Positions 20,640 to 29,807 of a stretch of DNA of 64,000 nucleotides are shown piece by piece. Position numbers and translations under genes: made by a program. Under the pieces are notes generated by a model. The model ran no database searches, was not told the origin of the DNA, and saw only the letters and a list, made by a program, of their open reading frames with translations. This DNA comes from Gimesia fumaroli (GTDB taxonomy: Bacteria; Planctomycetota; Planctomycetia; Planctomycetales; Planctomycetaceae), in NCBI RefSeq assembly GCF_007754425.1, contig NZ_CP037452.1, forward strand, positions 6,055,164 to 6,119,163, in the 5' to 3' direction. Every line of letters begins with the position of its first letter. The stretch's first letter is position 1.

Positions 20640-22196
20640 TTGTTGCTGCAATCATTTTTAGAACAGAGTGCGCAAAATCATCCCGAGAAAGTCGCGCTGG
20701 TTGTCGACCAGAATCGCTATACGTACCTGGAACTCGAACAGCAGAGTAATCGCCTGGCACAGGCATTATTGCAGCGCGGACTCGAGCGTGGAGACCGGGT
20801 CGCTATCCATCTCGAAAATTCTCTGGAAGCTGCCGTCGCAATTTTCGCAGTGCTGAAAGCGGGCGGCGTGTTTGTGATGGTCAACCCCACCACCAAGATC
20901 GATAAATTAACGTACGTTCTGAATAACTGCCGTGCCCACGTTCTGATCATTCCGGAGAAGAAACGCAAAACGGTTTTCGAAAATTCCGATCTGTTACCAC
21001 ATTTGAAAAACGCAATTACGGTCGGAACAACTGCCGAATCACCAGAAGACAATGAACTGCAAATGCCCCGGTTTGATGCCTGGGATCAACTGCAGTCAGA
21101 ATTCGCCGATCACATTTCACCGCCGGCAATCCCCACGATCAACATCGATCTGGCAGCCCTCGTTTACACATCCGGTTCCACCGGAAATCCCAAAGGGGTC
21201 ATGCTAACTCACTTAAATATGACCTCGGCGGCACGTTCCATTACGACCTACTTAATGAACGAGCCTTCGGACATCATTCTGAATGTGCTCCCGCTCTCCT
21301 TCGATTATGGCTTGTACCAACTACTGATGGCGTTTCGCGTGGGCGCGACACTGGTTCTCGAAAAATCATTCACATACCCACATGCGGTCCTGCAGAAAAT
21401 CATCAGCGAACGTGTCACCGGCTTTCCGCTGGTTCCCACGATGTCTGCCATTCTGTTGAAAATGGATCTCTCGAAATACGATTTTTCGAAGCTGCGATAC
21501 ATCACTAATACAGGAGCCGCCTTACCTACGGAACACATTCTCACCTTCCGCAAACGACTGCCCCACGTACAGATATTTTCGATGTACGGTCTCACCGAAT
21601 GCAAACGGGTCTCGTACCTTCCTCTGGATCAGGTTGATACCAGAACTGACTCGGTAGGCATCGCCATGCCCGATACCGAAGTTTTCATCGTGGACGATGA
21701 AGGACACCGTCTGCCGCCGGAACATGTTGGCGAACTGGTCGTCCGCGGCGCGAATGTCATGAAGGGTTACTGGGAAGCTCCCGAACAGACCGCAGAGCGT
21801 TTAAAACCAGCCGATTTACCAAACGAAATGCTACTCTATACCGGCGATTTATTCCGCATGGACCGGGAAGGATATCTCTACTTTGTCGGCAGACGTGATG
21901 ACATCATCAAAAGCCGTGGTGAAAAAGTCAGCCCCAAGGAAGTCGAGAATGTCCTGTTCACACACGAGAAAATTTCAGAAGCCGCCGTCATCGGAGATCC
22001 TGATCCGGTCTTAGGAGAATCCATTCGTGCCATCGTCACCCTGATGCCGGGAGAGAAACTGACTGAAAAAGAAGTCCTCGCTTACTGCCGAAAACATTTG
22101 GAAGATTTCATGGTGCCGCAAAAAATCGAGTTTCGGGATGAACTCCCCAAATCTCCGAACGGCAAGATCGATAAAAAACAACTCACACTTCCCTGA
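20640..22196 (+). CDS. AMP-forming acyl/amino-acid ligase (ANL superfamily)
   Basis: A 518-residue adenylating enzyme. The ATP-binding motif YTSGSTGNPKG is at about residues 181-191, the second core motif YGLTEC at about 317, the motif YTGDLF near 402, and the C-terminal catalytic Lys lies in SPNGKIDKKQL. The start is a TTG at 20640 with AAGGAG 7 nt upstream; no ATG lies near. The enzyme would activate a carboxylic acid as acyl-AMP and pass it to the phosphopantetheine of the adjacent carrier protein. It resembles the acyl-CoA ligases described from exosortase-linked polysaccharide loci. The substrate cannot be read from sequence. Confidence 0.9.
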   Translation: MLLQSFLEQSAQNHPEKVALVVDQNRYTYLELEQQSNRLAQALLQRGLERGDRVAIHLENSLEAAVAIFAVLKAGGVFVMVNPTTKIDKLTYVLNNCRAHVLIIPEKKRKTVFENSDLLPHLKNAITVGTTAESPEDNELQMPRFDAWDQLQSEFADHISPPAIPTINIDLAALVYTSGSTGNPKGVMLTHLNMTSAARSITTYLMNEPSDIILNVLPLSFDYGLYQLLMAFRVGATLVLEKSFTYPHAVLQKIISERVTGFPLVPTMSAILLKMDLSKYDFSKLRYITNTGAALPTEHILTFRKRLPHVQIFSMYGLTECKRVSYLPLDQVDTRTDSVGIAMPDTEVFIVDDEGHRLPPEHVGELVVRGANVMKGYWEAPEQTAERLKPADLPNEMLLYTGDLFRMDREGYLYFVGRRDDIIKSRGEKVSPKEVENVLFTHEKISEAAVIGDPDPVLGESIRAIVTLMPGEKLTEKEVLAYCRKHLEDFMVPQKIEFRDELPKSPNGKIDKKQLTLP

Positions 22197-22285
22197 AGTG
22201 AGAGAGGCAAAACGAACAACGTTATAACCAACAATCAGACGATTTGCTGAACGACTCTGTCAGCGAATAAGGAGAATAGAGAAAG

Positions 22286-23287
22286 ATGATCACTCAGACG
22301 AAAACCTTCAGCCCTGAATTATTAAACCTCGATTGTGCAGCTGAAACAGACCGTATCGTCAATTGGATGCAGGAAACGGTTCGCAAAACAATGCGCAAAA
22401 AAGGCGCCGTGCTGGGTTTGTCCGGCGGAATCGACAGTAGCGTGGTCACAGCGTTGTGCGTCCGCGCATTCGGAGCCGACCGCGTCCTGGGAATCATGAT
22501 GCCCGAACACGATACAAAAGATGAAAGTCTGACCTACGGTCAACTGCTGGCAGATCATTTTAACGTCGAAGCCATCGTCGAAAACATCTCACCGATGCTA
22601 CAGGGAGCAGGCTGCTACGAGCGCCGCGATGCCGCCATCAAACAGGTCATACCGGAATATCAGCCGAACTGGAAATCAAAAATTGTTCTGCCTAACCTGC
22701 TCAAGGAGGGCGGCTATCGCGTCTTCTCTGTCGTTGTGCAAACCCCCTCGGGAGAATTCATCAAAAAACGACTCCCATTGTCCGCTTATCAAACCATCGT
22801 CGCCGCGACCAACTTTAAACAACGTTGCCGTAAAATGATGGAATACTATCATGCCGACCGTTTGAACTACGCCGTCCCGGGGACACCGAATCGGCTCGAA
22901 TACGATCAAGGCTTCTTTGTGAAAAACGGCGATGGTGCAGCCGATTTGAAACCGATTGCGCACCTCTATAAATCACAGGTGTATCAGCTCGCCGCCTACC
23001 TGGACGTTCCTGAAGTCATTCGCATGCGGCCTCCCACAACCGACACCTACTCTCTGGAACAGTCTCAGGAAGAATTCTTCTTCGCTGTCTCTTATGACAA
23101 ACTGGACTGCTGTCTCTACGGACTAAACCACGGCTTTCCAGCTGCAGATGTCGCAGCAGGAATTGGGCTTCCCACAGAACAGGTTGAATTGGTTTACGGT
23201 GATATCGAATCCAAACGCAAAGCGGCTCGTTATTTACACATGCCGCCACAGCTGATTGATTCCGTATCCAAACATGCCGAAGCTTAG
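22286..23287 (+). CDS. NAD-synthase-like ATP-dependent amidase/ligase
   Basis: A 333-residue member of the NadE family with the PP-loop LGLSGGIDSSVV (about residues 44-55), which adenylates a carboxylate before amidation. It lacks the nitrilase-type glutaminase domain of the long NadE enzymes, so ammonia must come from elsewhere. It is longer than usual ammonia-dependent NadE (about 275), with an extra stretch around residues 105-160. A good AAGGAG site precedes the ATG. Its place in an operon with a glutamine amidotransferase, carrier protein, ligase and deacetylase suggests either local NAD supply or, more likely, a diverted amide-forming step in the same pathway (inference). Confidence 0.8.
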   Translation: MITQTKTFSPELLNLDCAAETDRIVNWMQETVRKTMRKKGAVLGLSGGIDSSVVTALCVRAFGADRVLGIMMPEHDTKDESLTYGQLLADHFNVEAIVENISPMLQGAGCYERRDAAIKQVIPEYQPNWKSKIVLPNLLKEGGYRVFSVVVQTPSGEFIKKRLPLSAYQTIVAATNFKQRCRKMMEYYHADRLNYAVPGTPNRLEYDQGFFVKNGDGAADLKPIAHLYKSQVYQLAAYLDVPEVIRMRPPTTDTYSLEQSQEEFFFAVSYDKLDCCLYGLNHGFPAADVAAGIGLPTEQVELVYGDIESKRKAARYLHMPPQLIDSVSKHAEA

Positions 23288-23329
23288 TGTGCTCCCAAGC
23301 CGTCAAGAAATCGAACAGGAAACAGAATC

Positions 23330-24328
23330 GTGAGTAAAAGAGAACTCCTGGCAAAAGCACTGGACTGGTCTGGTTTCAATAAACTGGCTCGTTCGACTCA
23401 TCTCTGGAATGGACTGATTGTCTTGAATTACCACCGGGTCGGTGAAGCCAATCAGTCACTCTTTGACCATGATCTCTGGAGCGCTTCTGTCGAAGGCTTC
23501 GAACAGCAGGTACGTTTCCTCAGCCTGAACTTTGATCTGATCCGCATTCGTGATCTGGACGACCTTTGGAATCGGAAGAAAGGGCGCCACGTTCTGATTA
23601 CCTTCGACGACGGTTATCTCGATAACTATGAATGTGCCTTTCCCATTCTGAAGTCTTATAACTCTCCCGCCACGTTCTTTCTGACAACAGGCTTCCTGGA
23701 TGAAAGAAAAGTAGCCTGGTGGGACGAAATCTCCTGGATGGTGCACAGTGCGACACAAACATCATTACCTGAAAATTCCTGGACAGGCGACGCTGTCTCT
23801 CTGAATGAAGACGACTACGATCAGTCAATCAAAAGACTGCTCAGCGTCTACAAAAAATTATCGGGGGAGAAAACCGAAGCCTATCTGAACTTTCTGGCAG
23901 AGCAAACCGGCGCCGGACGCTGCCCGCAGGAGATCGCAAACCAGATCTGGATGACCTGGGACATGGTCCGGGAAATGAATGACGCCGGCATGGATTTCGG
24001 CGGCCATACTGTCAACCATCCCATTCTGGCAAACCATTCGGAAGAACAACAGCGATTTGAAATTGCACACTGCAAACAGAGAATTGAAACGGAACTCAAC
24101 GATTCGATCTCTGCCTTCAGCTACCCGGTCGGGGGCAAAGACTGCTTCGATCAACGAACAAGAGACTGCCTGAAGCAGACCGGTTATCGCTGGGGCTTCA
24201 GTTATTACGGCGGCTACTCCCAACTCGGCACACCTGACAATTGGGATATCCCGCGGATCGCCGTGGAATCCGAAGAACCAGCAACTCTCTTTCGTGCCGC
24301 CATCTCACTCCCACAAGTCTTTTGCTGA
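23330..24328 (+). CDS. Polysaccharide deacetylase family protein (NodB homology)
   Basis: A 332-residue NodB-type hydrolase. The metal-binding TFDDGYLDN motif is at about residues 87-95, the HTVNH motif (two His ligands) at about 220, and the FSYPVGG motif at about 262. These enzymes remove acetyl groups from N-acetyl sugars in surface glycans or peptidoglycan. There is no signal peptide, so it may act in the cytoplasm, for example on a lipid-linked precursor. Translation starts at a GTG (23330) with AGGA about 10 nt upstream. It is the last gene of the operon, 42 bp after the NAD-synthase-like gene, and ties the pathway to a glycan substrate. Confidence 0.88.
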   Translation: MSKRELLAKALDWSGFNKLARSTHLWNGLIVLNYHRVGEANQSLFDHDLWSASVEGFEQQVRFLSLNFDLIRIRDLDDLWNRKKGRHVLITFDDGYLDNYECAFPILKSYNSPATFFLTTGFLDERKVAWWDEISWMVHSATQTSLPENSWTGDAVSLNEDDYDQSIKRLLSVYKKLSGEKTEAYLNFLAEQTGAGRCPQEIANQIWMTWDMVREMNDAGMDFGGHTVNHPILANHSEEQQRFEIAHCKQRIETELNDSISAFSYPVGGKDCFDQRTRDCLKQTGYRWGFSYYGGYSQLGTPDNWDIPRIAVESEEPATLFRAAISLPQVFC

Positions 24329-24561
24329 ATCGGTATGTACATAAAGTACGTTGCACTGCATCCTTTCCAGACAGGAATCTCTCGTTCCAGCCTCTCCTTT
24401 CGTGATATTTTCTGAGAATTTGTGATCCTGTAGTCCAGTTGGTTGACGATTCTGATTGAATTTGCGATAACAGCGGACCGCTTTAAAGGTTGTGGTACGC
24501 GCAGCAATGTGATGGATATCATGATCCTGACTGCTATATCTAGTCTGATCCTCTTGGCATT
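24329..24561. other. Intergenic region upstream of rpsD
   Basis: No gene seen. A long minus-strand open frame here overlaps the ends of both neighbours and has no ribosome-binding site. I did not find a clear terminator for the preceding operon. Confidence 0.45.
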
Positions 24562-24594
24562 TTGACTGTAAACTATTATGTAAGAATAGTTTAC
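24562..24594 (+). promoter_or_regulatory. rpsD promoter region with a 10-bp inverted repeat
   Basis: TTGACT (24562-24567) and AATAGT (24585-24590, four of six matches) are 17 bp apart, and perfect 10-bp arms (24568-24577, 24585-24594) with a 7-nt spacer overlap the spacer and -10. This looks like an operator within a promoter; alternatively, if the true start is upstream, it is a leader hairpin where S4 could bind its own mRNA. Confidence 0.5.
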
Positions 24595-24678
24595 TATGAT
24601 CAGGCTCTAATAATAATTCTTTGCCGTTCATCAAGTACACAGTACGGCAGCTTGTGATTAATGTGGGAGAAAGTCTGA

Positions 24679-25284
24679 ATGGGTCGTTACACAGGACCAA
24701 AAGGACGGGTTAACCGTCGTTTAGGAGCTTTGGTTTTCGAAGACGCAGGTGCAACACGCGCATTGGACCAGCGAAATCTTCCGCCAGGAATGTCACAGCG
24801 TCGTCGCAAGGCCTCTAACTACGGTCTCGCCTTGATCGAAAAGCAGAAGATCAAATTCTATTACGGTCTGCGTGAGCGTCAGTTACGTCGCTACTTCGAT
24901 AAAGCCCGCCGCATCAAAGGTAACACCGGGGAAGCGTTGCTGATTCTCTGCGAGCAACGTCTCGATAACGTTGTCTGCCGTGCCGGATTTGCTCAAACTC
25001 GTCCTCAGGCCCGACAGGGTATCGTACACTCACACTTCCAGTTGAACGGCGTGACTGTCAACAAGCCATCCATCTGGGTTAAACCCGGTGATGTCATTAC
25101 TGTTCGAAATCGACCGAATCTCAAAAAGCTCTATAGTGAGCTGGTTGATTCTGGCCGTCCCGGATGCCCCTGGATTTCGCTGGACAAAAAAGCCTTGGCT
25201 GCCAACGTGGTCACTGCTCCAAGCTTTGAAGACGTCAGCCTGCCGGTAGACGTGGGTCAGGTTGTGGCACTGATCTCCCGCTAA
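24679..25284 (+). CDS. rpsD: 30S ribosomal protein S4
   Basis: The 201-residue protein binds 16S rRNA early in small-subunit assembly. It starts MGRYTGPKGRVNRRLG, has the conserved RQLRRYF region, and the S4 RNA-binding domain (RLDNVVCRAGFAQTRPQARQ, about residues 94-113). It has none of the four N-terminal cysteines of the zinc-containing form. A GGGAG site precedes the ATG. In many bacteria rpsD lies in the alpha operon with rpsM, rpsK and rpoA; here it stands alone with its own promoter region and terminator. Confidence 0.95.
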   Translation: MGRYTGPKGRVNRRLGALVFEDAGATRALDQRNLPPGMSQRRRKASNYGLALIEKQKIKFYYGLRERQLRRYFDKARRIKGNTGEALLILCEQRLDNVVCRAGFAQTRPQARQGIVHSHFQLNGVTVNKPSIWVKPGDVITVRNRPNLKKLYSELVDSGRPGCPWISLDKKALAANVVTAPSFEDVSLPVDVGQVVALISR

Positions 25285-25307
25285 GGGAATCTCAAAAAAT
25301 CAATTCA

Positions 25308-25346
25308 ACACTCCGAAAAGCGTTATGGCTTTTCGGAGTGTTTTTT
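25308..25346 (+). terminator. Intrinsic terminator of rpsD
   Basis: A perfect 14-bp stem (arms 25308-25321 and 25328-25341) with a 6-nt loop is followed by a T-run, 23 bp after the rpsD stop codon. Confidence 0.93.
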
Positions 25347-25503
25347 ATTTACCTTCATTAATATCTCCCCCTCTGGGGTGAGAATTCATTTGTGAAACGT
25401 TATTGTAATAAACTGACCTCGGGTCAGAACGACCTGAATTCGAACGCAGTAACCGCCGTGGTTTCTGAAATCAATATCGGCCTTGAAACATAGAGGCATA
25501 GTT

Positions 25504-26118
25504 ATGGCGACGGAACGTCGAAAAGCCGTCCTGCTGTTTGGTGCTCCCGGAGTTGGTAAAGGAACTCAGGGCAGAATCCTCGGTCAAATTCCCGGTTTTT
25601 TCCACCTCTCCAGCGGGGACGTCTTTCGTTCGATCGACATTGAATCGCCCGAAGGTCAGGAAATCTATAAATACAGTTCGCGAGGGGAACTCGTTCCCGA
25701 TGATCTCAGTATCCGGATCTGGAAACAGGGACTCGATGCCCGCGCCACGCTCTCAATGTATAAGCCAAGAAAAGACATTCTGATTCTCGACGGAATTCCC
25801 CGAAATGTCGAGCAGTCAAAAATTCTGGAACAACACATTGAAGTCCTCAAAGTTCTGCACTTAACCTGTAGCGACGAAGAGGAAATGATTCACCGCATCC
25901 GTCATCGTGCGATTCGGGAAAACCGGGCCGACGATGCCAATGAAAGCGTCATCCGACGCCGCTTCGAGATCTATCGCGAAGAATCATCCCTGGTTCTTAG
26001 CTGCTACCCCGAAGAGATCATTGCACACATTGACGCCATCGGCTCACCGGCGGGCGTCCTGCTTGCCTGCCTGGAACAGTTGGTTCCCGTTCAGGATGCC
26101 CACTTCCGAGGCGAATAA
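25504..26118 (+). CDS. Adenylate-kinase-family nucleoside monophosphate kinase
   Basis: A 204-residue P-loop kinase. The motif [10 protein letters not shown] (about residues 13-22), the NMP-binding SSGDVFR, and DGIPRNVEQ, corresponding to the DGFPR-x3-Q motif of adenylate kinase, indicate that it phosphorylates AMP or a related nucleotide. The LID segment between IRHRAIREN and the FEIYREES region is short and has no cysteines. I chose the ATG at 25504 rather than the upstream TTG because it has a GAGG site and begins just before the P-loop. It follows rpsD but after a strong terminator. It may be a second, diverged kinase rather than the essential adenylate kinase. Confidence 0.8.
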   Translation: MATERRKAVLLFGAPGVGKGTQGRILGQIPGFFHLSSGDVFRSIDIESPEGQEIYKYSSRGELVPDDLSIRIWKQGLDARATLSMYKPRKDILILDGIPRNVEQSKILEQHIEVLKVLHLTCSDEEEMIHRIRHRAIRENRADDANESVIRRRFEIYREESSLVLSCYPEEIIAHIDAIGSPAGVLLACLEQLVPVQDAHFRGE

Positions 26119-26183
26119 AACACAAACGACCAGAACGGATACCACAACGAACAACACAATCAATTGACCAGAAAGGCGCGCTC

Positions 26184-27659
26184 ATGGCCGGTTTTAATCT
26201 TGGATGCCACTCGTATCTGAATCGAACACGGATCTCTTGTCTCAGTCTTCTAGTCCTCTTGATCGCCGCAGCTTCTGTTCCCCCCGCGACCGCAGCTACC
26301 CGACCAGCCAAACAGCATCCCAACTTCGTAGTCATCTTTACCGACGACCAAGGTTATCAGGATGTCGGCGTCTTCGGCTCTCCCAATATCAAAACTCCCA
26401 ATCTCGACCAGATGGCAAAAGACGGCGTTCGCTTTACTGACTTTTACGCCGCCCAGGCCGTCTGCTCTGCGTCCCGATCGGCTCTGTTAACCGGCTGTTA
26501 TCCGAATCGGATCGGAATCCAGGGCGCACTCGGCCCGCAATCCAAAATCGGCATCAACGCCGAAGAAACGACCATCGCCGAAGTCGTCAAACCATTGGGT
26601 TACGCCACCGCGATTTATGGAAAATGGCACCTCGGTCATCTCCCCGAATTCCTCCCCACCCGGCACGGCTTCGATGAATATTTCGGGCTCCCCTACTCCA
26701 ACGACATGTGGCCCTTTCATCCCACCGCCGGCAAACGTTTTCCCGATCTACCGCTGATCGAAAATGAAACCGTCATCAACCCCAAAGTCACCGGCAAAGA
26801 ACAGGCCCAGCTCACCACCTGGTACACCGAACACGCCGTCTCGTTCATCAACAAAAATCATGACCGACCGTTTTTCCTCTACGTCCCGCACTCCATGCCT
26901 CACGTCCCCCTGTTCGTCAGCGATAAATTCAAAGGCAAATCCGAACAGGGACTCTACGGCGATGTGATCATGGAAATCGACTGGTCTGTCGGTCAGATCC
27001 GGCAAGCTCTCAAAGAGAACGGCCTCGAAGACAACACACTGGTCATCTTCACCTCTGACAATGGCCCCTGGCTCTCCTACGGCGATCACGCCGGCTCGGC
27101 TCTACCGCTCCGCGAAGGGAAGGGAACAGCCTGGGACGGCGGACAACGTGAACCCTGCATCATGGCCTGGCCCGGACAGATCCCTGCAGGCACCGTCTGC
27201 AACCAGCCAGCCATGACCATCGATCTCCTGCCCACCATCGCATATCTCTCCGGCGGAAAAGTTCCCACGGATCGCATTATCGACGGCAAAAATATCTGGC
27301 CTCTGATGAGCGGCGAAAAAGGAGCCAGGTCGCCTCACGACGCCCTGCTTTTTTACTGGGGCGGTCATTTGAACGCCGTCCGTAGCGGCGACTGGAAACT
27401 GCACTTTCCTCATCCCTATCGCAGCCTGAAAGACAAACCCGGTTCCGGCGGTACCCCCGGCCCCTACATACAAAAGAAAACCGGTCTCGCTCTGTATGAT
27501 CTCAAAAACGATATCAGCGAAAGCAAAAACGTCGCCGACCAGCACCCCGACGTTGTCAAACGCCTGACCGCGCTCGCAGAACAGGCCCGCGACGATCTCG
27601 GCGACACCGGCACCAAACGCAAAGGCAAAAACAACCGCCAACCCGGCCGCGTGGACTGA
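26184..27659 (+). CDS. Secreted sulfatase (arylsulfatase family, formylglycine type)
   Basis: A 491-residue protein with a signal peptide (hydrophobic core about residues 19-33, AxA-type cleavage near 38). The metal-binding motif [11 protein letters not shown] follows (about 51-61). The active-site motif [11 protein letters not shown] (Cys about residue 94) fits the C-x-[P/A]-x-R consensus, so this Cys would be oxidised to formylglycine by a sulfatase-modifying enzyme. Further ligands lie in GKWHLGHL and FTSDNG. Planctomycetes use such enzymes to strip sulfate from algal polysaccharides; the substrate is unknown. No modifying enzyme is encoded next to it. It is convergent with the SDR gene, 16 bp away. 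Confidence 0.92.
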   Translation: MAGFNLGCHSYLNRTRISCLSLLVLLIAAASVPPATAATRPAKQHPNFVVIFTDDQGYQDVGVFGSPNIKTPNLDQMAKDGVRFTDFYAAQAVCSASRSALLTGCYPNRIGIQGALGPQSKIGINAEETTIAEVVKPLGYATAIYGKWHLGHLPEFLPTRHGFDEYFGLPYSNDMWPFHPTAGKRFPDLPLIENETVINPKVTGKEQAQLTTWYTEHAVSFINKNHDRPFFLYVPHSMPHVPLFVSDKFKGKSEQGLYGDVIMEIDWSVGQIRQALKENGLEDNTLVIFTSDNGPWLSYGDHAGSALPLREGKGTAWDGGQREPCIMAWPGQIPAGTVCNQPAMTIDLLPTIAYLSGGKVPTDRIIDGKNIWPLMSGEKGARSPHDALLFYWGGHLNAVRSGDWKLHFPHPYRSLKDKPGSGGTPGPYIQKKTGLALYDLKNDISESKNVADQHPDVVKRLTALAEQARDDLGDTGTKRKGKNNRQPGRVD

Positions 27660-27675
27660 TTACCGTTTTCTACGA

Positions 27676-28419
27676 TTAACCTTCTGTCATCTCTGCTTCA
27701 ATCACATTCCCGGCAAAGCTTTCGTAAGCGGCACCCACCTGCCGGGCCATCGAATCGGGAAAGTCGAAAAACGAGCCCGCTTTGAGCGCCGCTACAATGC
27801 CATATGCAACCAGTTCCGGTGGCTCCGCGATTTCATCAAACCCGGCCGTATGCCCCATGTCTGTGGCGATCGGCCCCGGATGCACGCTCACGACCAGAGT
27901 CCCCTGCTCCTTGAGCAAATCCTTTAAGCCTTGTGTCACCGAATACGAGGCGGACTTGGACGCACAATACGTCGTAAAATCGGTGAAGTTCGTCAGGGAC
28001 GCGACCGAATTCAACTGCACCAGCGCTCCGCCACCGTTGGCTTTCAACACCGGCGCGAATACCTGCGCCACGCGAATCAGACCATAGACGTTCACATCCA
28101 TTTCGAACTTCAGCGATTCAATCGCATCAGCCGACAGCGGGGTCGCCGCCTTCAGCACTCCCGCATTATTCACCACCAGTGACACATCGCTGGCCACTTC
28201 CGCCGCTTTCTGAATCAGTTCCGGCTTCGTCAAATCAAATTCCAGCGGCACTACGCGTTCCCCGTATTCTTCCGTCAGCCCAGAAGCCGACGAAGTATCC
28301 CGCACCGCCGCATACACTTTTGAAGCCCCTTCTTTCAGCAACGCCTCAACTATCGCTTTGCCGATGCCCCGATTCGCGCCCGTCACCATTGCCGCCTGTC
28401 CCTCAATTTCATAGCCCAT
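27676..28419 (-). CDS. Short-chain dehydrogenase/reductase, tandem copy 2
   Basis: A 247-residue classical SDR: NAD(P) motif TGANRGIG (about residues 14-21), NNAG (about 82-85), the catalytic Ser in QLNSVAS, and the YCASK pair (Tyr and Lys). The Arg after the second Gly and in AAVRDT suggests NADP preference. The ATG at 28419 has AAGGAG 6 nt upstream and starts the MGYEIEGQ sequence shared with the neighbour. It is about 60% identical by eye to the next gene upstream, so the two came from a tandem duplication. The substrate is unknown. Confidence 0.9.
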   Translation of the reverse strand: MGYEIEGQAAMVTGANRGIGKAIVEALLKEGASKVYAAVRDTSSASGLTEEYGERVVPLEFDLTKPELIQKAAEVASDVSLVVNNAGVLKAATPLSADAIESLKFEMDVNVYGLIRVAQVFAPVLKANGGGALVQLNSVASLTNFTDFTTYCASKSASYSVTQGLKDLLKEQGTLVVSVHPGPIATDMGHTAGFDEIAEPPELVAYGIVAALKAGSFFDFPDSMARQVGAAYESFAGNVIEAEMTEG

Positions 28420-28632
28420 GTTCCACTCCTTATATCTGAATTTACGTTTCTCCACTTGCAGGAGAACCAGTTGCTGAGCAACGGCAACATTGTAGGGGGC
28501 GACTTCAACCAGACAAGTCGCGATCCGAATTCACGGTACATCTTCCAACCCGAGAGAGCCATTTGTTCCTGCTGACAAACAGTTTCAACGAGATAAAAAA
28601 TGAAGTGAAGTCAGGTCGACACTTTAGAAACC

Positions 28633-29355
28633 CTATTCAATCACTTCCGCTGCAAAGCTCTGATAGGCGGCCCCCATCGTCTCTGCCATTGAGCCGGCAA
28701 ACTGATGAAACTGTCCTGATTTTATTGCCGCCACAACCGCATCGGCAACCAACTCCGGCGGATCAGCTACTTCGAAGCCGGCATCGTCTCCCATATCCGT
28801 CGCAGTGGGCCCCGGGTGAATGCTGATTACAGTCGTTCCCTGATCTGCCAGAATCTGTTTCAATGCCTGCGTCACCGAATAGGCGGCTGCTTTGGAAGCA
28901 CAATAAGTCGTAAACTCCGGCACATTTTTCAGTGAAGCAATCGAATTCACCTGCACCAGCATCCCCCCGCCGTTCGCTTTCAATACCGGAGCAAACGCCT
29001 GCACAACCCGAATCAATCCATACACGTTCGTATCAATTTCATACTGTAGTGCCTCAATCACATCCGCATCTAGAGCTGAAGTCTTGGTGAGTACGCCCGC
29101 GTTATTGACAACCAGCGTTACATCACTGGCCACTTCAGCCACTTTGTTGATCAACTCCGGCTTCGTCAAATCCAGTTCCAAAGGAACAACGCGATCCCCA
29201 TACACTCCAGTGAGCGCAGCCACCGATTCAGGCTTTCGCACAGCCGCATAGACTTTCGCGGCCCCTTCTTTCAGAAACGCTTCCAGAATCGATTTACCAA
29301 TCCCTCGATTTGCCCCCGTTACCAAAGCCACTTGCCCCTGAATCTCGCCGCCCAC
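28633..29355 (-). CDS. Short-chain dehydrogenase/reductase, tandem copy 1
   Basis: A 240-residue classical SDR with the same motifs as its neighbour: [12 protein letters not shown], the Ser in QVNSIAS, and YCASK. Translation starts at a GTG with AAGGAG 6 nt upstream. The two paralogues are collinear throughout and differ mostly in the substrate loop after HPGP and at the C-terminus. The 213-bp gap between them suggests separate promoters or a decayed duplication spacer. Confidence 0.9.
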   Translation of the reverse strand: MGGEIQGQVALVTGANRGIGKSILEAFLKEGAAKVYAAVRKPESVAALTGVYGDRVVPLELDLTKPELINKVAEVASDVTLVVNNAGVLTKTSALDADVIEALQYEIDTNVYGLIRVVQAFAPVLKANGGGMLVQVNSIASLKNVPEFTTYCASKAAAYSVTQALKQILADQGTTVISIHPGPTATDMGDDAGFEVADPPELVADAVVAAIKSGQFHQFAGSMAETMGAAYQSFAAEVIE

Positions 29356-29389
29356 TTCAGACTCCTTTCATCAAATTGAAAAGTCTTGT

Positions 29390-29782
29390 TCATTTTTGTT
29401 TTGAATCAACGATGCCAAGTGCAATTCGAATCCCCGATTGAACTACGGCATCCGAATCTTGATTCGCTCTCAGAGCTGCAATCGCCCGATTGACTTCTTT
29501 AGAGTAAGGTGGTTTCACATCCATGAGCATCGTTCCCATTGTCTGTGTAGTGACCCGCCGCACTTCCACGTTCTCATCTGCTAACAGAGAAGTCAATTCT
29601 TCCACAACCTGAACCGCTTGTCCGTCACGACGGTCTGTTTCAAAAACAGCTTTCCAGCGGACACCAGGATCAGGGTCTGACATTTTAGTCCGCAGTTGAT
29701 CGATCGTAAATGTCGAATAATCAACGGGTGGTTCAGACTGACAGCCCAGAACCAGCAGTAATAAAAGTAAACTACGATACAT
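29390..29782 (-). CDS. Small lipoprotein with HEAT-like repeats
   Basis: A 130-residue protein with a lipoprotein signal peptide; the lipobox ends at LVLGC (Cys about residue 14). After the membrane anchor come two or three helical repeats (DPGVRWKAVFET, ENVEVRRVTTQTM, then SDAVVQSGIRIAL) that fit HEAT repeats. Such repeats bind partner proteins in the periplasm. It lies downstream of another small secreted protein on the same strand, 25 bp away, so they may be co-expressed. Confidence 0.7.
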   Translation of the reverse strand: MYRSLLLLLLVLGCQSEPPVDYSTFTIDQLRTKMSDPDPGVRWKAVFETDRRDGQAVQVVEELTSLLADENVEVRRVTTQTMGTMLMDVKPPYSKEVNRAIAALRANQDSDAVVQSGIRIALGIVDSKQK

Positions 29783-29807
29783 GCCTTTTCACCTTTCGCC
29801 GACTTAG

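Noticed and set aside
24305-24700. 131-codon minus-strand frame upstream of rpsD
   Set aside because: It overlaps the deacetylase end, the rpsD promoter region and the rpsD start, and has no ribosome-binding site.
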